The notes below the pieces were generated by a model. It searched no databases and had not been told where the DNA came from. It saw nothing but the letters and a program-made list of their open reading frames with translations. Made by a program: the position numbers and the translations under genes. This document shows, in pieces, positions 45,311 to 58,583 of a stretch of DNA of 64,000 bases. Positions within the stretch are counted from its first letter, which is position 1; every line of letters starts with the position of its first letter. The stretch comes from Phragmites australis (taxonomy: Eukaryota > Streptophyta > Magnoliopsida > Poales > Poaceae), in assembly GCF_958298935.1 (NCBI RefSeq), contig NC_084934.1:7132501-7196500 (forward strand). The letters run 5' to 3'.

Positions 45311-48300
45311 ATGTCGTCGGCGAAGTCGTCGCGGTCGCGGCCGGCGGGCCACTCGGGGGTGTTCCCGGTGGGCAGCGCCGCGGCGGTGGGGAGTGGAGGC
45401 GGGGGAGGGGGCGGCGACAGCGGGGTGCAGCTCGCAGATAAACTCAAGATCTTCAAGACCGATAACTTCGATCCCGACGCCTACGTGCAGTCCAAGTGCC
45501 AGACCATGAACGAGAAGGTGAGCCTGCCTGCTCCGATCCGCCCGCCCGCGGGGTCGAGCTCGCCGGCTCGATCCGGGTGCGTCTGTTGCGAGGGTTCGAT
45601 CGCGGGGGGTGGTAGAAGGCGTAGCATTTCGTGTTTCCTTGATGAGGGGTGTCTACCCGTAGGTTGATGTGATCTTGGGGGGGGGGGGGGGCTTGGGGCG
45701 ATTTTGATCTTTGGACGGTTGGTGATTGAGGTAATGCTCTTTGACATTTCGCCGGTAGCCGTCTTGTGTGCTTTTGGTGGTCATCTCAATGCGTTAAGTT
45801 CTTCTAGAGAAAGAATTTGATCCACCAATGGCGAAAATATGGTTTTGTCTATTGTGTTATATGCGGAAACTGGAAACTGAATATGTCCTGGAGGACCAGA
45901 CTTTTCTTTTGTAATTTTATCTTCATATTTGAACTCAAGGATTTTGAAATGCTTGGAGTTCAGGTTTGAACATGCTGCCATTCTTGAGGATGCGTCATAT
46001 AATGTGGTTAGGTTTTACTAGACATGAAATGGTGTAGGTCTTCGTTTAGAGGAATACTTCTGAATCTTCGATTTTTTTGTGGAAATAGGAACTTTATGCC
46101 ATTGCTCCTGAAAATAGTGCATTCTGAGTTTGGTATGGCTATTGCTAGAACAGTTTGAGTTCAAGCATAATTATGATGATCCCAGCAATAGAAGGGATCA
46201 GGATCAATTAAAGTGCAAAATTTTATCATGACGATTGATGATTTCTCATGTTATCCATACTAAATCAAAATATTGATGTTGGCTTTTGTAAGATGCATGG
46301 ATGCAGAAAATTTGTGGCTTTCGTTTTTATTTGACACTATGTTCATTGAAAATACATTGCTTCTATGCTGATGTGTTTGGTGGGAGAAAGATGGTATTTT
46401 GTTTTCCTTTTGACGTCATTCACAGTTGAAAAGAACTATACCCTTGCATGCTATATTAATTCAGTTAAGAGTTTTTTTGTCACCTTTTGAGTGAAACATG
46501 AAAGACATCGGTTTTTTAATATAATATATTCAATCCTCAGTACAGATGGTACTTCACTGTTTGCTTGTTGTGGCAACTGAGATGTCTTCCCCTCCAGCCT
46601 AACAAGATGCCTATTGTTGGAGAATGACTAATTCTTGGAATTTGATCCACAGCCACCCTATTATAGGAGTCTGATATTGTACTTCCTCATATTTCATTAC
46701 TACGATAGCCTGCCGAGACATTTTTTTGTTTTGACATTTTAGATTGCTATTTTTATCTTGTTTAACATAACCAATGTGTGATATGCCTAAATTATTCTTG
46801 CTAACCAGCTAACACCTCTTCCTTTTGCTTTCATGTTTGCGCAGTGGATTTAGTTTACGGGAACACTTTGGTAGCACCTTATTGTTCGCTTTCCTTATCC
46901 TTTAATTTTCATTCTTTAAAATGGGATTTAAGTACGTAGTAGTGCATTTCTGTGCTATGGATTGATTAAAACGCAAGCTAATGTTATTTGTCTGAGGCAT
47001 AATTTGGCTGGCATTGGCCTTTCTACTTACTTGGCATTTGAAAATGATGTTTTTTTTTTTAAGACATTTGTACTTTTACTTGCTTGGTCATCCGCTTATT
47101 GTCGTATTTTCTGCGATTGACGTTACTGAAGTGTTTAATTCCACCTGAATTATCTGTATGTTGTTAGAATGTGCACTGGACATAACTGACAAACGAATTC
47201 AAATTCATTACAGGAAATAAGACATTTGTGTTCTTATCTGCAAGACCTAAAGAAGGCTTCAGCTGATGAGATGCGCAGAAGCGTTTATGCAAATTATGCT
47301 GCATTTATCAGGTCTGGCAGCAACCTTTTCTTTAAAATTTCCTAAAATGTGCTGTGCTGTTGTCCCTTTTGTTTGAGACATTGACCCTCCCCTTTAATCA
47401 TAACAGCACATGAACCCTTGCCCTTCAATTCATGTGTTGTGCTGTTATCATGTTATTATCGCTTTTGATAGTTTTTTCTCTGATAAATGCTGAACGATGC
47501 CTACAGGAACACCACTTTATTTTCTTGGTAATTCAATACTGCACCAAATCTATTTCTTTATAATTAAAACCATTTAATCCATCAAAAGAATGATTATGCA
47601 GAGGCATTTGCCTACTTTCGTTGTTACGTTGATAATATCCCCTTTGCTCTCATTTTAACTTTACAATCTACATGTTTGGTTTTGTTTCTCTCAGAAGACT
47701 AAATGCTTTGAGAATTGCCAATTCCAAAGAATGTTTCCTTTTCTAGTATTAGCATATCTATTGTTATCGATTGGGAGTTATATATCAATGCAGTATATTA
47801 TTCATTCTGAACTTTTGATCTTCAAAGCATCTAGCTTACGACACGTGAAATCATAGTTTGCATTATGTGACTTTCTTGCTCAAATAATTACTTTAAACTG
47901 ATTTCCTGGTCATCAGAACATCAAAGGAGATATCAGACCTTGAAGGGGAGCTTCTGTCAATTAGAAATCTGCTGAATACTCAGGTAGCTTTAATCCACGG
48001 TCTATCTGAAGGAGTTCAGATAGATTCATTGACTTCAGGATCTGAAGGTTGTGCAGAAGATGACATAATGAATGTTGAAGACCAGGAGCCTTCAGAAATA
48101 CAGAAATGGTGTGCAGATTTCCCTGATACTCTTGATGTTTTGCTAGCTGAGCGAAGAGTGGATGAAGCACTGGATGCGCTGGATGAAGCAGAACAAGTTG
48201 CTTCTGATGCAAAACGAAAACAGACTCTAACTACAGCTGAAATTTCGGCTTTGAAAAGATCTGTATCTGATAATTGTCAGAGGCTGGCAGATCAACTTGC

Positions 48301-50500
48301 TGAAGCTGCTTGTCAGTCTTCCACTCGTGGTATCGAACTTCGCGCTGCAGCTTCTGCCCTCAAAAGGCTCGGTGATGGCCCCCGAGCTCACAGCCTCTTA
48401 CTCGGTGCACATGATCAAAGGCTTCAATGCAATATGCAAACTATACATCCATCTAGCACTTCATACGGTGGGGCATATACTGCAGCACTTGCTCAACAAG
48501 TTTTTTCAGTTATAGCTCAGGCACTCAGTGACTCTGTAGAAGTCTTTGGTGATGAGTCATGTTACGCATCTGAATTGGTTACATGGGCTACAAAGCAGGT
48601 TATGTCCTTTGCGCTCCTGGTAAAGAGGCATGTGCTGTCTTCTTGTGCAGCTGCTGGAGGCTTGAGAGCAGCTGCAGAATGTGTTCAGATATCACTTGGG
48701 CATTGTTCCTTGCTGGAAGCCCGTGGTCTGTCTGTTTCATCTGTTCTCCTGAAACAGTTCAAACCCAGTCTTGAGCAAGCATTAGATGCTAACTTGAGGA
48801 GAATTGAAGAGAGCATTGCTGCACTTGCTGCAGCTGATGACTGGATACTCACTTATCCCCCAACTGGTATCCGTCCATTAACTAGATCATCTGCTGCTAA
48901 CTTGGCAATTCAGCCAAAGCTATCTAGCAGTGCACATCGTTTCAATTCAATGGTTCAGGTAATGCTCATCTCTTATGGTTGAATTACAACAAGGGATCTA
49001 TCTGTTTATTGTACACAGAACATTTATATCGATCTTTTTTTGCAAGCTTGTAACAGCAGAATTATGGCATAATGCTGCATATTAATGTATATTCATACTA
49101 GACATGGCATGCTATGAGCCTATGACTCTTAACATTTCTTTTGCTAAAAGCTCAGGCATTCTTCGTAACTTTGTATTCACTATCTGTTGAACTTATGTTC
49201 TCATGAAAGATGCCATTTTCAACAGGGATTGTATTAATTGTCACTAAATCCCCATCTTGATTAATCTAATACATGACACATGAGACTTGTCCTATGTACT
49301 TTTTGTGTATTTCATACTAGTTATAGTGTGCTAAGCTGACATAGTAGGAGTGTAATCACTATAATGATTGATAATACCAACATAACTCCCTTGACATCAC
49401 AAGAATCACTAGTTTGATGACAAAAGTTTCGCTTGAACTGGAAAATAGATTTTCCTTATCATCACTTTGCGTACAGGAAAATTCTATTGTGATTTATGAA
49501 CTGCGTTCATTGCACTGAGCTTCTTTGAGAATGATGATTAGCTTGTATATTGGTCCTTTCAGCTATATCATATTAAGTATGTCTTGATGCTACCTGGAAT
49601 TGCAGGATTTCTTTGAGGATGTTGCACCACTACTTAGCTTGCAATTAGGTGGTTCTACAATGGATGGGATCACACAAATTTTCAATTCATATGTCAACTT
49701 GCTTATAAGTGCTTTACCTGGTTCAATTGATGATGAAGCTAACTTAGATGGTTTAGGAAATAAGATTGTTAGAATGGCAGAGACTGAAGAACAGCAGCTA
49801 GCTTTATTGGCTAATGCATCTTTATTAGCTGAGGAGTTGCTACCTAGAGCAGCTATGAAGTTATCATTGATAAACCAGTCTAACATGGATGATTTGCGTA
49901 AAAGAGGGACAGATAAACAAAACCGTGTGCCTGAGCAACGTGAATGGAAAAGAAAACTGCAACGAATGGTGGACAGATTAAGAGATAGTTTTTGCAGGCA
50001 GCATGCTCTTGAACTTATATTTACAGATGAAGGTGATACCCATCTCAGCGTAGAAATGTATATTAGTATGGATAATACTGTTGAAGAACCAGAGTGGGTT
50101 CCATCTCTAATTTTCCAGGTACTTACAAGTTACAAAGTTCATTTATTGTAATTGGCAAAATGAAACCCCAGTTCATGTACTTGCTGGAATGGCTCTGTTA
50201 TGGGCGGCAGAGATAAGGGCAGAGTTCAAATTAGGATTTAGTTAGTATCCGTATGGATCCAGTTGTTAGTTTAAATTAGATAAGAGGTAAGTCAGATTGT
50301 TAGAGATAAAGCGGGTTGTTAGTTAGTGGATTAGGATTAGGACTTTGTTAGTTTAAATTAGATAGGGGATAAGAGTTGGTTGGTTGGATGAGTTCTGGCT
50401 GGCTAGCGGCTATATAAGTCAGCATTAGGCGTGACTTTTGGAAGCAATGAAATAAGACATCTCTTTATATATATATTTCTCTCTCTGTTCCTCTCACTTG

Positions 50501-50541
<41 letters not shown>

Positions 50542-53207
50542 GTTATCTCTCCCTCTTTCCTGTGCTACCCTAGCCAGGTTCTACCTGGCTCATATAGGTC
50601 TTTCTTCCTTGAGCTTTTAAAAAAAAAAAAAAATCAGTTTTTCACATGTGTCATTGAACTTGTGATTGCTTAGTCAAAATAGTGCCTCAGTCTGCGAAAT
50701 TCCAACTTTGAGATCATTGTCAATCCTTTATATAATATAAACTATCATTTTATCGTGATCATATACCTGAAGGAAGAAAGCTGCATCTAAATTAATTGAA
50801 CATATGGAGTATGGACTTAAATAAATGCTTTTGGGAACCATGGAGCTAAAGTGACTATAATAGATGGGTTGAATGTACAATTTTAAAGGGAAATATCTAC
50901 ACTGCTCCCTGATTTTTTAATGAATGATTCTACTTAAGCCCCTGGACTATAAAAAATCGTATTACTGCCAGTTTTAGCCTGGGGGAGGGGGGGGGGGGAT
51001 GATACACCATCAAAATTCTAGGGGCATAGTCCTGCGACAAAAAAATTCAAGGCCTGTATAGATTTGCCATATAAAAAAGTAGCGTGCCTTTGTTGTGATT
51101 GCCCCTTCGATATTAGTGCGTTAGAAAGGGTGCAACTGCCAAAAATGAGTTCTTTGAATGGGACAAGCATGTCGTAGATAATAGTCTTTGGAAGCATCTC
51201 ATTTAGTGTACATTGCAGGAACTGTATGCGAAGCTAAACAGGATGGCAGGCATAGCTGCAGAAATGTTTGTTGGTAGAGAAAGATTCGCTACTTTGCTAA
51301 TGATGCGCCTCACTGAGACAGTCATACTGTGGCTCTCAGAGGACCAGGCCTTCTGGGAAGAGATTGAACAGGGACCAAAGCCTTTGGGTCCCCTTGGCCT
51401 TCAGCAGGTAAGCTCCTTTCCTCCTTTTTTTCCTTCCATCTGACAACTATTATTTTTAAAATTTTCCTTTCTCTGCAGTTCTACCTGGATATGCAATTTG
51501 TCATCATTTTTGGGCAAGGTCGTTTTTTGTCTAGACATGTACACCAAGTCATTTTGGATATCATTGATAGAGCAATGGCTGCATTTTCTGCTACTGGAAT
51601 GAACCCTGATAGGTACAATGCTGTCTCATGTTTGTCCTTCTATTGCTTCAGAATTAATAACAATTTTGTTATCTGCAAACTTTAGCAATTGTTTTTTCTA
51701 ATATTCATTATGTACTTCAGTTGTCTAGAGAAGTCAATGCTCTGATGTGTTTTGCTTTGTAAAGTTTGGATTACTAATGATCCTCCCTAATGAAAACTAG
51801 TAAGAGGATAAGAATAAGTAAATAACTTGCGGTTATATCATTTCTTTAGGCTGCTACCCTTGTAGACTAGACTTCCCAGTGATCTTACGCCGTTGTGGCT
51901 TACAATAACCACAATTTTCAGCTTGGCTGCTATCTAGTAACCTAACCAAAATGTCCCCACTGGGATGGTTTTGAGAAATATGGCGTTTAGTGAAGACCTT
52001 GATGAATGATTAGCTGATTCACATGGCTTTGGCATTGGCCTTATATGTGCTATTTTTCTTACAAATGAATTATTCAAATATTTTTTTTGAAAAAGAAAAC
52101 ATTATAGAATAAGTCATGTCTGCATCTATCTCGTTTGTCCGGAAAGCCCAGCAATCTTGGCCTGGGAAAGTTGCTAGCTGCCCATAGGCTACACAATAGT
52201 GACACATCTGGTCATACATCCAGTATAATGTAGTGTTGTAACTGTCTGCTGAACTAAAGCATAATATATTGAAACAATATCATATTTTTTTGTTGGCTGA
52301 AGGACTGGCCATATGTTATGCGCAGGAACAGTAAACGTGCACGTGAACAGTAGCCATGGTACTATAGCACGAGATCAGAAGGTTATGCTAGATTAGCTAG
52401 TATATCTATTGGTTTGTTAGGCTCTTATCATATCTAAAGTTTGTTAGTCAAGTTGTTAGAGTTAGATCTATATAAGGTACATGACTACCACCCTTTGTAA
52501 TCAAGCAAAAGAAGAATTAATCTAAGTCTCTCCTAATATTCTATATCTCCTCAATCTATAGTCTAATCCCTTCCATAGCAGCCAATGCCGTCTGGCTATC
52601 CTCCAGCGGATGTTTACCCCTTAATGATCCTAGGATCATAACACCACATTATAGCCTGCAGAATCTAGATTATTGTTATACCATGTCACAAAGATTGGTA
52701 TGGCATAATTTGTATGAAACATTTTCTGAACTGTAGCTGATTCGTGCTTTTCGATATTTACTGAATACCGTCACAATATGCCGGCTACCTTTCAAACTTA
52801 GCTTGCTGTACTTGAATACTAACAAGGCTGCTTTCTAGTTACTCTTACTTCAGTCATGCTTTAGAAAAATCTTCCCCTCATGTTCCCTGGTCGGAAGTCA
52901 TTACCACGACTTGCCTGTGATTTGGATTGCAATCTAGTAGCTAAATCTGGGTTTCTCTTGCCTACGAGGCCATGAGGAAGATTCTCACAGAAGTTGCTTC
53001 TACTGTAAACTTCAATTTCAACCAATATCCTTCCTTTTGTGCAGTGTCCTTCCAGGCGACGATTGGTTCATGGATGTCGCTCATGATGTTGTCAGCATGA
53101 TCAGTGGAAAGGGTAGAGTTGCCAATGGGGACAGGGAGATAAACAGCCCAACTGCCTCAGTTTCAGCGCACTCCATGTCTTCGTTCAGATCCCACGGCAG
53201 CTCCTAG
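45311..53207 (+). CDS. EXO84B: exocyst complex component EXO84B
   Basis: Seven exons with GT/AG borders: 45311-45517, 47214-47311, 47917-48958, 49606-50118, 51219-51407, 51479-51612 and 53045-53207, giving 781 residues. The N-terminus is Ser/Gly-rich (1-45), followed by the plant EXO84 signature KLKIFKTDNFDPDAYVQSKC and the coiled-coil start ENEKEIRHLCSYLQDLKKAS-like segment. YANYAAFIRTSKEISDLEGE spans exons 2-3, and LDVLLAERRVDEALDALDEA (about residue 174) begins the helical rod of the Exo84 C-terminal domain, which fills exons 3-6. The tail is Ser-rich. The protein is one of eight exocyst subunits that tether secretory vesicles to the plasma membrane; in plants it acts in polar growth and the cell plate. 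The frame has no defects. Introns 4 and 6 carry LTR insertions. Family assignment is firm; the B paralogue is from recall. Confidence 0.93.
50196..50595 (+). repeat. degraded small LTR in EXO84B intron 4
   Basis: It starts TGTTATGGGCGG and holds a TATA-like GGCTATATAAG (about 50409) and a CAATGAAATAAGA signal (about 50443) in LTR-like order, with a TC microsatellite (50512-50538). The end CTGGCTCATA lacks the final ACA. GGCTC flanks both sides, but placing the end there breaks the TG...CA rule. It lies wholly inside the intron. Confidence 0.45.
50512..50538 (+). repeat. (TC)n microsatellite
   Basis: About 13 TC units within the LTR-like insertion of EXO84B intron 4. Confidence 0.95.
52314..52643 (+). 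repeat. solo LTR in EXO84B intron 6
   Basis: 330 bp with perfect 7-bp inverted ends TGTTATG and CATAACA, flanked by CCATA and CCACA (4 of 5 match). A TATATAAGG box lies near 52471. Small size and ends suggest a copia-type or TRIM element. No PBS or internal sequence is left. It is in the same orientation as the gene and away from the splice sites. Confidence 0.75.
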
Positions 53208-54020
53208 TTTGCAAGCTGGTCTTTTTTGTAGGCAGATCATTGTATTACAATTGATAGTATATTCTTTCGCCTTGTTCCTCCAGTCTTTGTTCCCTATTTT
53301 TTCTTCAAAATCTGTTTGTGCTAGTGCTAGTATAGATGGATGATTGTTTGACCTAGGAAAAAGAAATCTTGAGTCACTGTTTCCAGGAGCTGACGCCTGC
53401 AAGTGTTGCATGGCCATATGGCATGAGCTTTATATCAGTGTGTATCATTCTTTCATCAATTTTACACTTGTCAGTTGGCACATCACGGTTCATGAATGCA
53501 GGAATGGCGCTTTGAATAATGAATTCTGAATTATTTAGTTTGTGGCTTTGTGCCAGTAAACCACTATTACATTTTACTGCACAGGCCAGTAACAATCTCA
53601 GAAGCAAGTCTTTTCTTTCCCTTCCCTTTTTAGAAAATGATTAACAGTACTGGTACCACCGATACAAACATTGTTGGAAAACATACATGTTTGACTTTGA
53701 ATTTTTGATACCGTGTTCTGATCAGTGTTTCTTTTGGGTTTCATCTATATAAGAGTGGCTGTTTTTTTTAATACGTTGGCTCGTCAAACTTATCATAATC
53801 TGGTCTTAGGATCGGCTATGCTGGTACAACGTAGGTGGAATTATTGTTCTGATCAGTGTTCGGAAACTGCTGGGAACTGGCTAAAATGTAAAAACTAGCG
53901 CTGGATTGGTTCAGGTGCTCGGGTTCAATCTTGCTGCTAAAATGTAGGTTTTATTATGGCTTATTAGTTATATTTTAAACAACAAAATATCTGAAAACTC
54001 GAATTATGAAATTCAAGAAC
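53208..54020 (+). other. 3' flank of EXO84B
   Basis: Non-coding. It includes the 3' UTR (probably up to about 53550, TTGAATAATGAATTC) and AT-rich intergenic sequence. I see no other gene. Confidence 0.5.
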
Positions 54021-54158
54021 ATGTCGAGGGGCACCGGGAGTGCCACGCAAGATGTGTCGCACCTCGGGTGGGGCTGCTGGTTCACGCTCTGGGAGCTGGA
54101 GGAGGCCGCGAATGGGCTCTCCAAGGAGAATGTGATCGGGGAGGGTGGCCCAATTTAA
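54021..54158 (+). pseudogene. receptor-like kinase gene fragment
   Basis: A 45-codon open piece contains [18 protein letters not shown] and [13 protein letters not shown], then stops. Plant receptor-like kinases of the At3g17420/At5g18500 type have VSHLGWGHWYTLRELE...ATNGL...[10 protein letters not shown] at the junction of the juxtamembrane segment and the kinase glycine loop. Here the piece ends in the middle of the glycine loop, so there is no kinase domain. It is GC-rich (about 60%) in AT-rich surroundings, suggesting capture by a transposon or a translocated scrap. Confidence 0.7.
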
Positions 54159-54399
54159 GAAATATACTCTTCTCTTAACCTGTTTTTACTCAGATTTTTG
54201 TTTTGCAAGTTTACTGCTCTTGAGATGCTCTGCGGACCAGGGAGTCTGAGGAGGAAGGGAGGGAGCGGGTGCCTTTGCGGTGGTGGTGGAGCATGGTAGG
54301 GAAGGAGGCAGCCGGTGCCTAAGTCATTAGTTAGAGATGATATGTCATTAGTAGAGATAAATAGTTCTTTCTAAATCCAATATGCTGGCTTTTTTTTTT

Positions 54400-57300
54400 G
54401 AATTTTGGAATTTACGGAGGCGATTTTGGCTCTGCATCTGCAATGCTCCGTCGACATGGGTATTCCCTGTCGTCTCATTGGAATCTCCCCTTGCGCTTGT
54501 AGGCTGCGGACAGTGATGGCTCGCTCAGGCTGTTCCCCGTCCGTCTTCCAACTGATCCCTATCACTGACGGGGCTGACTGCATGGATGGCAGTTTGTCAC
54601 CATTGACTGACTTTGTGAAGGTTTACGACGATCTACGAACTCCATCAACATCGAAGACTATCTAGGCGGCTCGCCTCACTGGTTTTTCTGATGAAGATAT
54701 CTTGCGCACAGAGGAGAGTATTGTCAATGGTATTACTACTCCAGCATTGGCCTCACGCATAGTTGAAGCTATGGCTGCTGACCCATCGCTGAGTCCGACA
54801 ATTCCTTCTCAAGCTCCTGGGAAAGGGCTCCAGCATGGGAAGAGCTGGGGATAGTTGATGTGACCTTGGCATGGACCTCTCCCCAAACGGTGGGCGGAAT
54901 CTGTGGTGGTCATGCGGGACTTCTATCTTGGAGAAAAATCAGCGAATTTGTTTGGTAAGCCTGATTGTCAATTGGCTGATAAATCTTCGGTGATTTCCTT
55001 GCAGGATTCCAAGATTTCCATGGCAAGCGAGCTGTTTCCGTGCAGCCGTAGCAGGAATGATGTTTTTGGTACATTCTGGAGGCGACATGCTTCCTTTTGT
55101 GGACAATCACCTTTCTTGTGCTAGACGACGTCAACCTGCTCACATCTCTAGTAGAACTAATTGATCACCTCTCTTCCTTACTCCTTTCTTTCTCCATCCT
55201 ATGCATAAGTGGCAATGACAGGCATTGGCACTGGTTCCACTCCTGCGGCTAGTGGTGGTCAGGGCCAGGGGGTCGCCGGTGCTCCGGCCGGTGGCCAATG
55301 TGGTGTCGAACTAGGAAAGGTGACGGGTGGACTTATCGATAGCTAACCAGGTGCCACGGCTAGGGGGTCTGGACGACCCGAAGTAGGCCGTTCCCTGCAT
55401 CATGGCCGGACCACGCCAACACACTCTTTTGTCCCCATTTTCAAGTCACTATCCAATATCCAGTCGCCTGGCATTCTCGGTGGGCTCGGTGGACAAGCCA
55501 GACCTAGCTCTGGCCAAGGTGGACACTTACGTTCGGTGTTGGCCCCTCGACTTGTCCTCCCTTTGAGGGGCGCCCTGGCCTTGGTTCTCGGTTTGAAGGC
55601 GAGGACGCAACCCAGGTCGATCACATGGCTTCTTGAGGGTGTAGGAGGGAAGTAACTCAACTTTGCCCAGTACGACTGCGTCCCCAGGTCCGTTGCCTTT
55701 GGCTTCTAAAGCAAAGGAATGCAAGCATAGACAAAAGAAAGTTTACTGTTTCTGGTGCAAGATGAAGGGGCACTCATTGGAGGAGTGTGAGGTAATTCTA
55801 TATTATGTCATTTGCGACAAGCATGACAACCACATTTCCACTAAGTACCCGATTTTGAAGCACCCGAAGCGTAATGCATTGATGCTCGGTTTTGGTGCTC
55901 ATAAACTGGGTTTTTTTTCCAAGTTGTTCAATCCGGTCACAATGGTATAGAACTGCAATCACCACCAACTGTGTTAGTCAAGGTTAAAGGTATCCTTGTA
56001 ACAACATAAATCATTCAGAATGAACATCGGCAAAGGATCCATTCTGACTGGAATTGGGAGGCAGTTTCACAGGGAGCAGATAGCTATCTTGTGGCTTTTT
56101 TGAATTCAGACGAGCTGAGTAAGATGGTGGATGCTGAGTTCCATCTCAAAGCTCAATAGGCTACTATTTCCATTGGATAATGGAAGTCATCCGATGAGCC
56201 GAGCCCGTTATTCCATCCGGAATCGGTTTGAGTGCATATAATGGGTATTCCTCTGGCCTTTCAGCATTATATGGCAATCTGGGCTATAACGACGATGATA
56301 GGTGCCCCATTGGAAATTGACATGGAATGCCTAATGAGGTGTGGCATTGTTCGAGTCTAGATTGATCTTATGAATGCCAATTTGTTGCCTACTAAGTCAG
56401 ATGTGGTGCTTGGCCGTGTTGGTTATGAAATCATCTTCACACTCGAAGACCAAGGCTTGGTCACTAATGATGGCCCCATGCCCAATCCTTCTGATGTTGA
56501 TTTTAATGGTGATGAGGATGATTTGCTTGACAATGATCATGTCACATCACAAGACCAAGCAAAAAAGAAAGCAAAAGGTAATAATTCTTAGGCTAACAAC
56601 AACAATCTATTTATGTCTGTATGCAGGTGGATGGGGCTGCATTGGTGAGTATGCTATCCGGTACAGTGGCACCAAGCCTCATTGCGGTGAATCCTTTTAA
56701 CAAGAAGGTTGTGACCAAACATGGCCGCTCATAGAAAATGGTCTGGCACCAGTTGGTCAGTTTGATCTCTCCGGTTTGCCAACTGGCCAATCACTGGTGA
56801 ATGCACTTTCTACCGCCAGCGCGTCTCTACAGGAAGTTACGCACAAGCCGTAGCTTGGTGCCGTTCAGGTGGCGCAATAAGTGGCAGTGCAGATCACTGC
56901 CATTCAAGAGCAGGTGGTCATTTCTGGTTGCTCAGGTTCATCGTCAAGAAAAGAAGTCCTGAAGTTGCAGCATGCGAATGCAACTAGTAGGCCTTTGGAG
57001 GCTAAGCAAGCCGCCACTAGTCGAGCACCGGTGGTGGTGGATAGCCAGTCTAGCCGTTTGTGTGCCCTATTTGAGGGAACCACATTGGATGCTTCGAAGG
57101 GTGCTGAGGGCCATACTCGGTAGACATAGGAGACCTCACTGGGCTCTTAGGTGTGCCATAGGTGGTTCAGGTGGAGCACGTCATGAAGAGTAGCATGAAC
57201 AGTCGCAATGTTAAGCTCATGGTGTCCTCTCTTCGACCTTAATATGTGGAGGAGTACGACGGGCCTTAAGAGGGAGGATCCACTGAGTCTCTTGTGGGTG

Positions 57301-58583
57301 GCTTCGTAGGGTGGCCGGTCCGTGGTGATGCTGCCACCGTGCCTCGCATAGCCACAACCATTGTGCTAGATGCTACCACTAGCAATAACACTGGAACATC
57401 TAGCACCCAGTTTTCCTGCAGCACTGGACCTTCTGCCTGACCATCCGGTGGCTCTATGCGCCAAAACATTCTACTTCTCTGGTCCGAGGTGGCTTGGTCG
57501 CGCCACAGGCCACATCAACACAGCGGCCCTCTGCCTAGCCGGCACCCGGGGATGAGCACATCATGGATGATGCTACCTGGCCTGCTCTCTCTCGATCTCA
57601 GTCCTCAGTGGTTACTACGCCGGCTACCATTGGTCATGGGCGTGAGACTTCCTCCTCACTGCTCATTCCCTGGGCCATCTCAGGTGGCTATGCGAGATAA
57701 GGTGGATGCGCCATCTAAGGATGTTGTGCCATCTTTGTGGTCGTGCCTTCCAGATGGCTATGACACCTTAGGTAGCTGCATCGGCTCAGGTGACCGAGCT
57801 GGGTTCTTCACTATCCCTGTGTGAGCTAGGGTCACCTACATCGTGGAAGCCTTGATCCACACTCTCACCTGCACCCTTGGGCGCGGGTGGTGGGGTCAAG
57901 GGACACGCTGATCCTCAACCCACCGTGGCGGCCCCTCAGGTGGCGTCTGATGGCCTACGTCGAAGTGGCCACTCCAATGCGGTCTTCACACCGGACAACA
58001 TCGCTGTAGCTGATGAAGATACCATGGTCAAGGCGATGAAGCAGGCTGCTGCCCATAATATGGATTCTCTAGTGAAGATAGGATGGTGACTTACTTCACA
58101 AAGTCACCATGCTCCGTTACCATCTCTTGTGATACTAATTTAGGTATGCCGCAATCTACTTCCGCTATTTCTATTTCTTTCGAACCTAATGATAGATTTA
58201 CTTCAAATTTGTTTAAATTATGTGTTTCATTGGATAGTTGTAGCAATGAAATAACTTTATCTATCAATGCTTTGAAACATGTAGAAGTAGACAGAATGAA
58301 GGTGGAAACTAATTCCACAGCAATGAATAAATTTCTAAATAATGGTTTCACAAAAGAGATGAATCCCTTTAACAGAAGTGATGATGAGGACACCAAACCT
58401 GATGGTGCCCTTCTTGCTCACTTGGTTAAGGATGTGTCAAAGGTCGATTGGGATGATGCGGATCTAGGCACAAAAATCTGTGACCTTATGGCTACTGCTA
58501 GAAAATCTAAATCATCCTCTAAGACAAAAGGGCAAAAGGCCCCGAACAACGGCAAGAAATCCAATAAAAATGTTTACCAATGA
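54400..58583 (+). pseudogene. LINE ORF1 pseudogene (zinc knuckle, DUF4283-like)
   Basis: Pieces in several frames: an N-terminal part with DGADCMDGSLSPLTDF (54560-54620); a CCHC knuckle CFWCKMKGHSLEEC at about 55747-55788, then YCVICDKHDNHIS-like sequence and GFGAHKLGFF; a DUF4283-like stretch (FLNSDELSKMVDAEFHL, 56098-56150; IMGIPLAF, near 56240); DVVLGRVGYEI (56400); a Gln/Ala-rich region (56820-57120); a C-terminus ending in Lys/Asn-rich NGKKSNKNVYQ at 58583. ORF1 proteins bind LINE RNA. More than ten stops or shifts exist. The order knuckle then DUF4283-like core matches the minus-strand gene at 34238-36890. Confidence 0.65.

Noticed and set aside
50191..50591. GGCTC flanks as target duplication of the intron 4 LTR
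   Set aside because: Using them forces the LTR to end in ACCT instead of CA; the match may be accidental.
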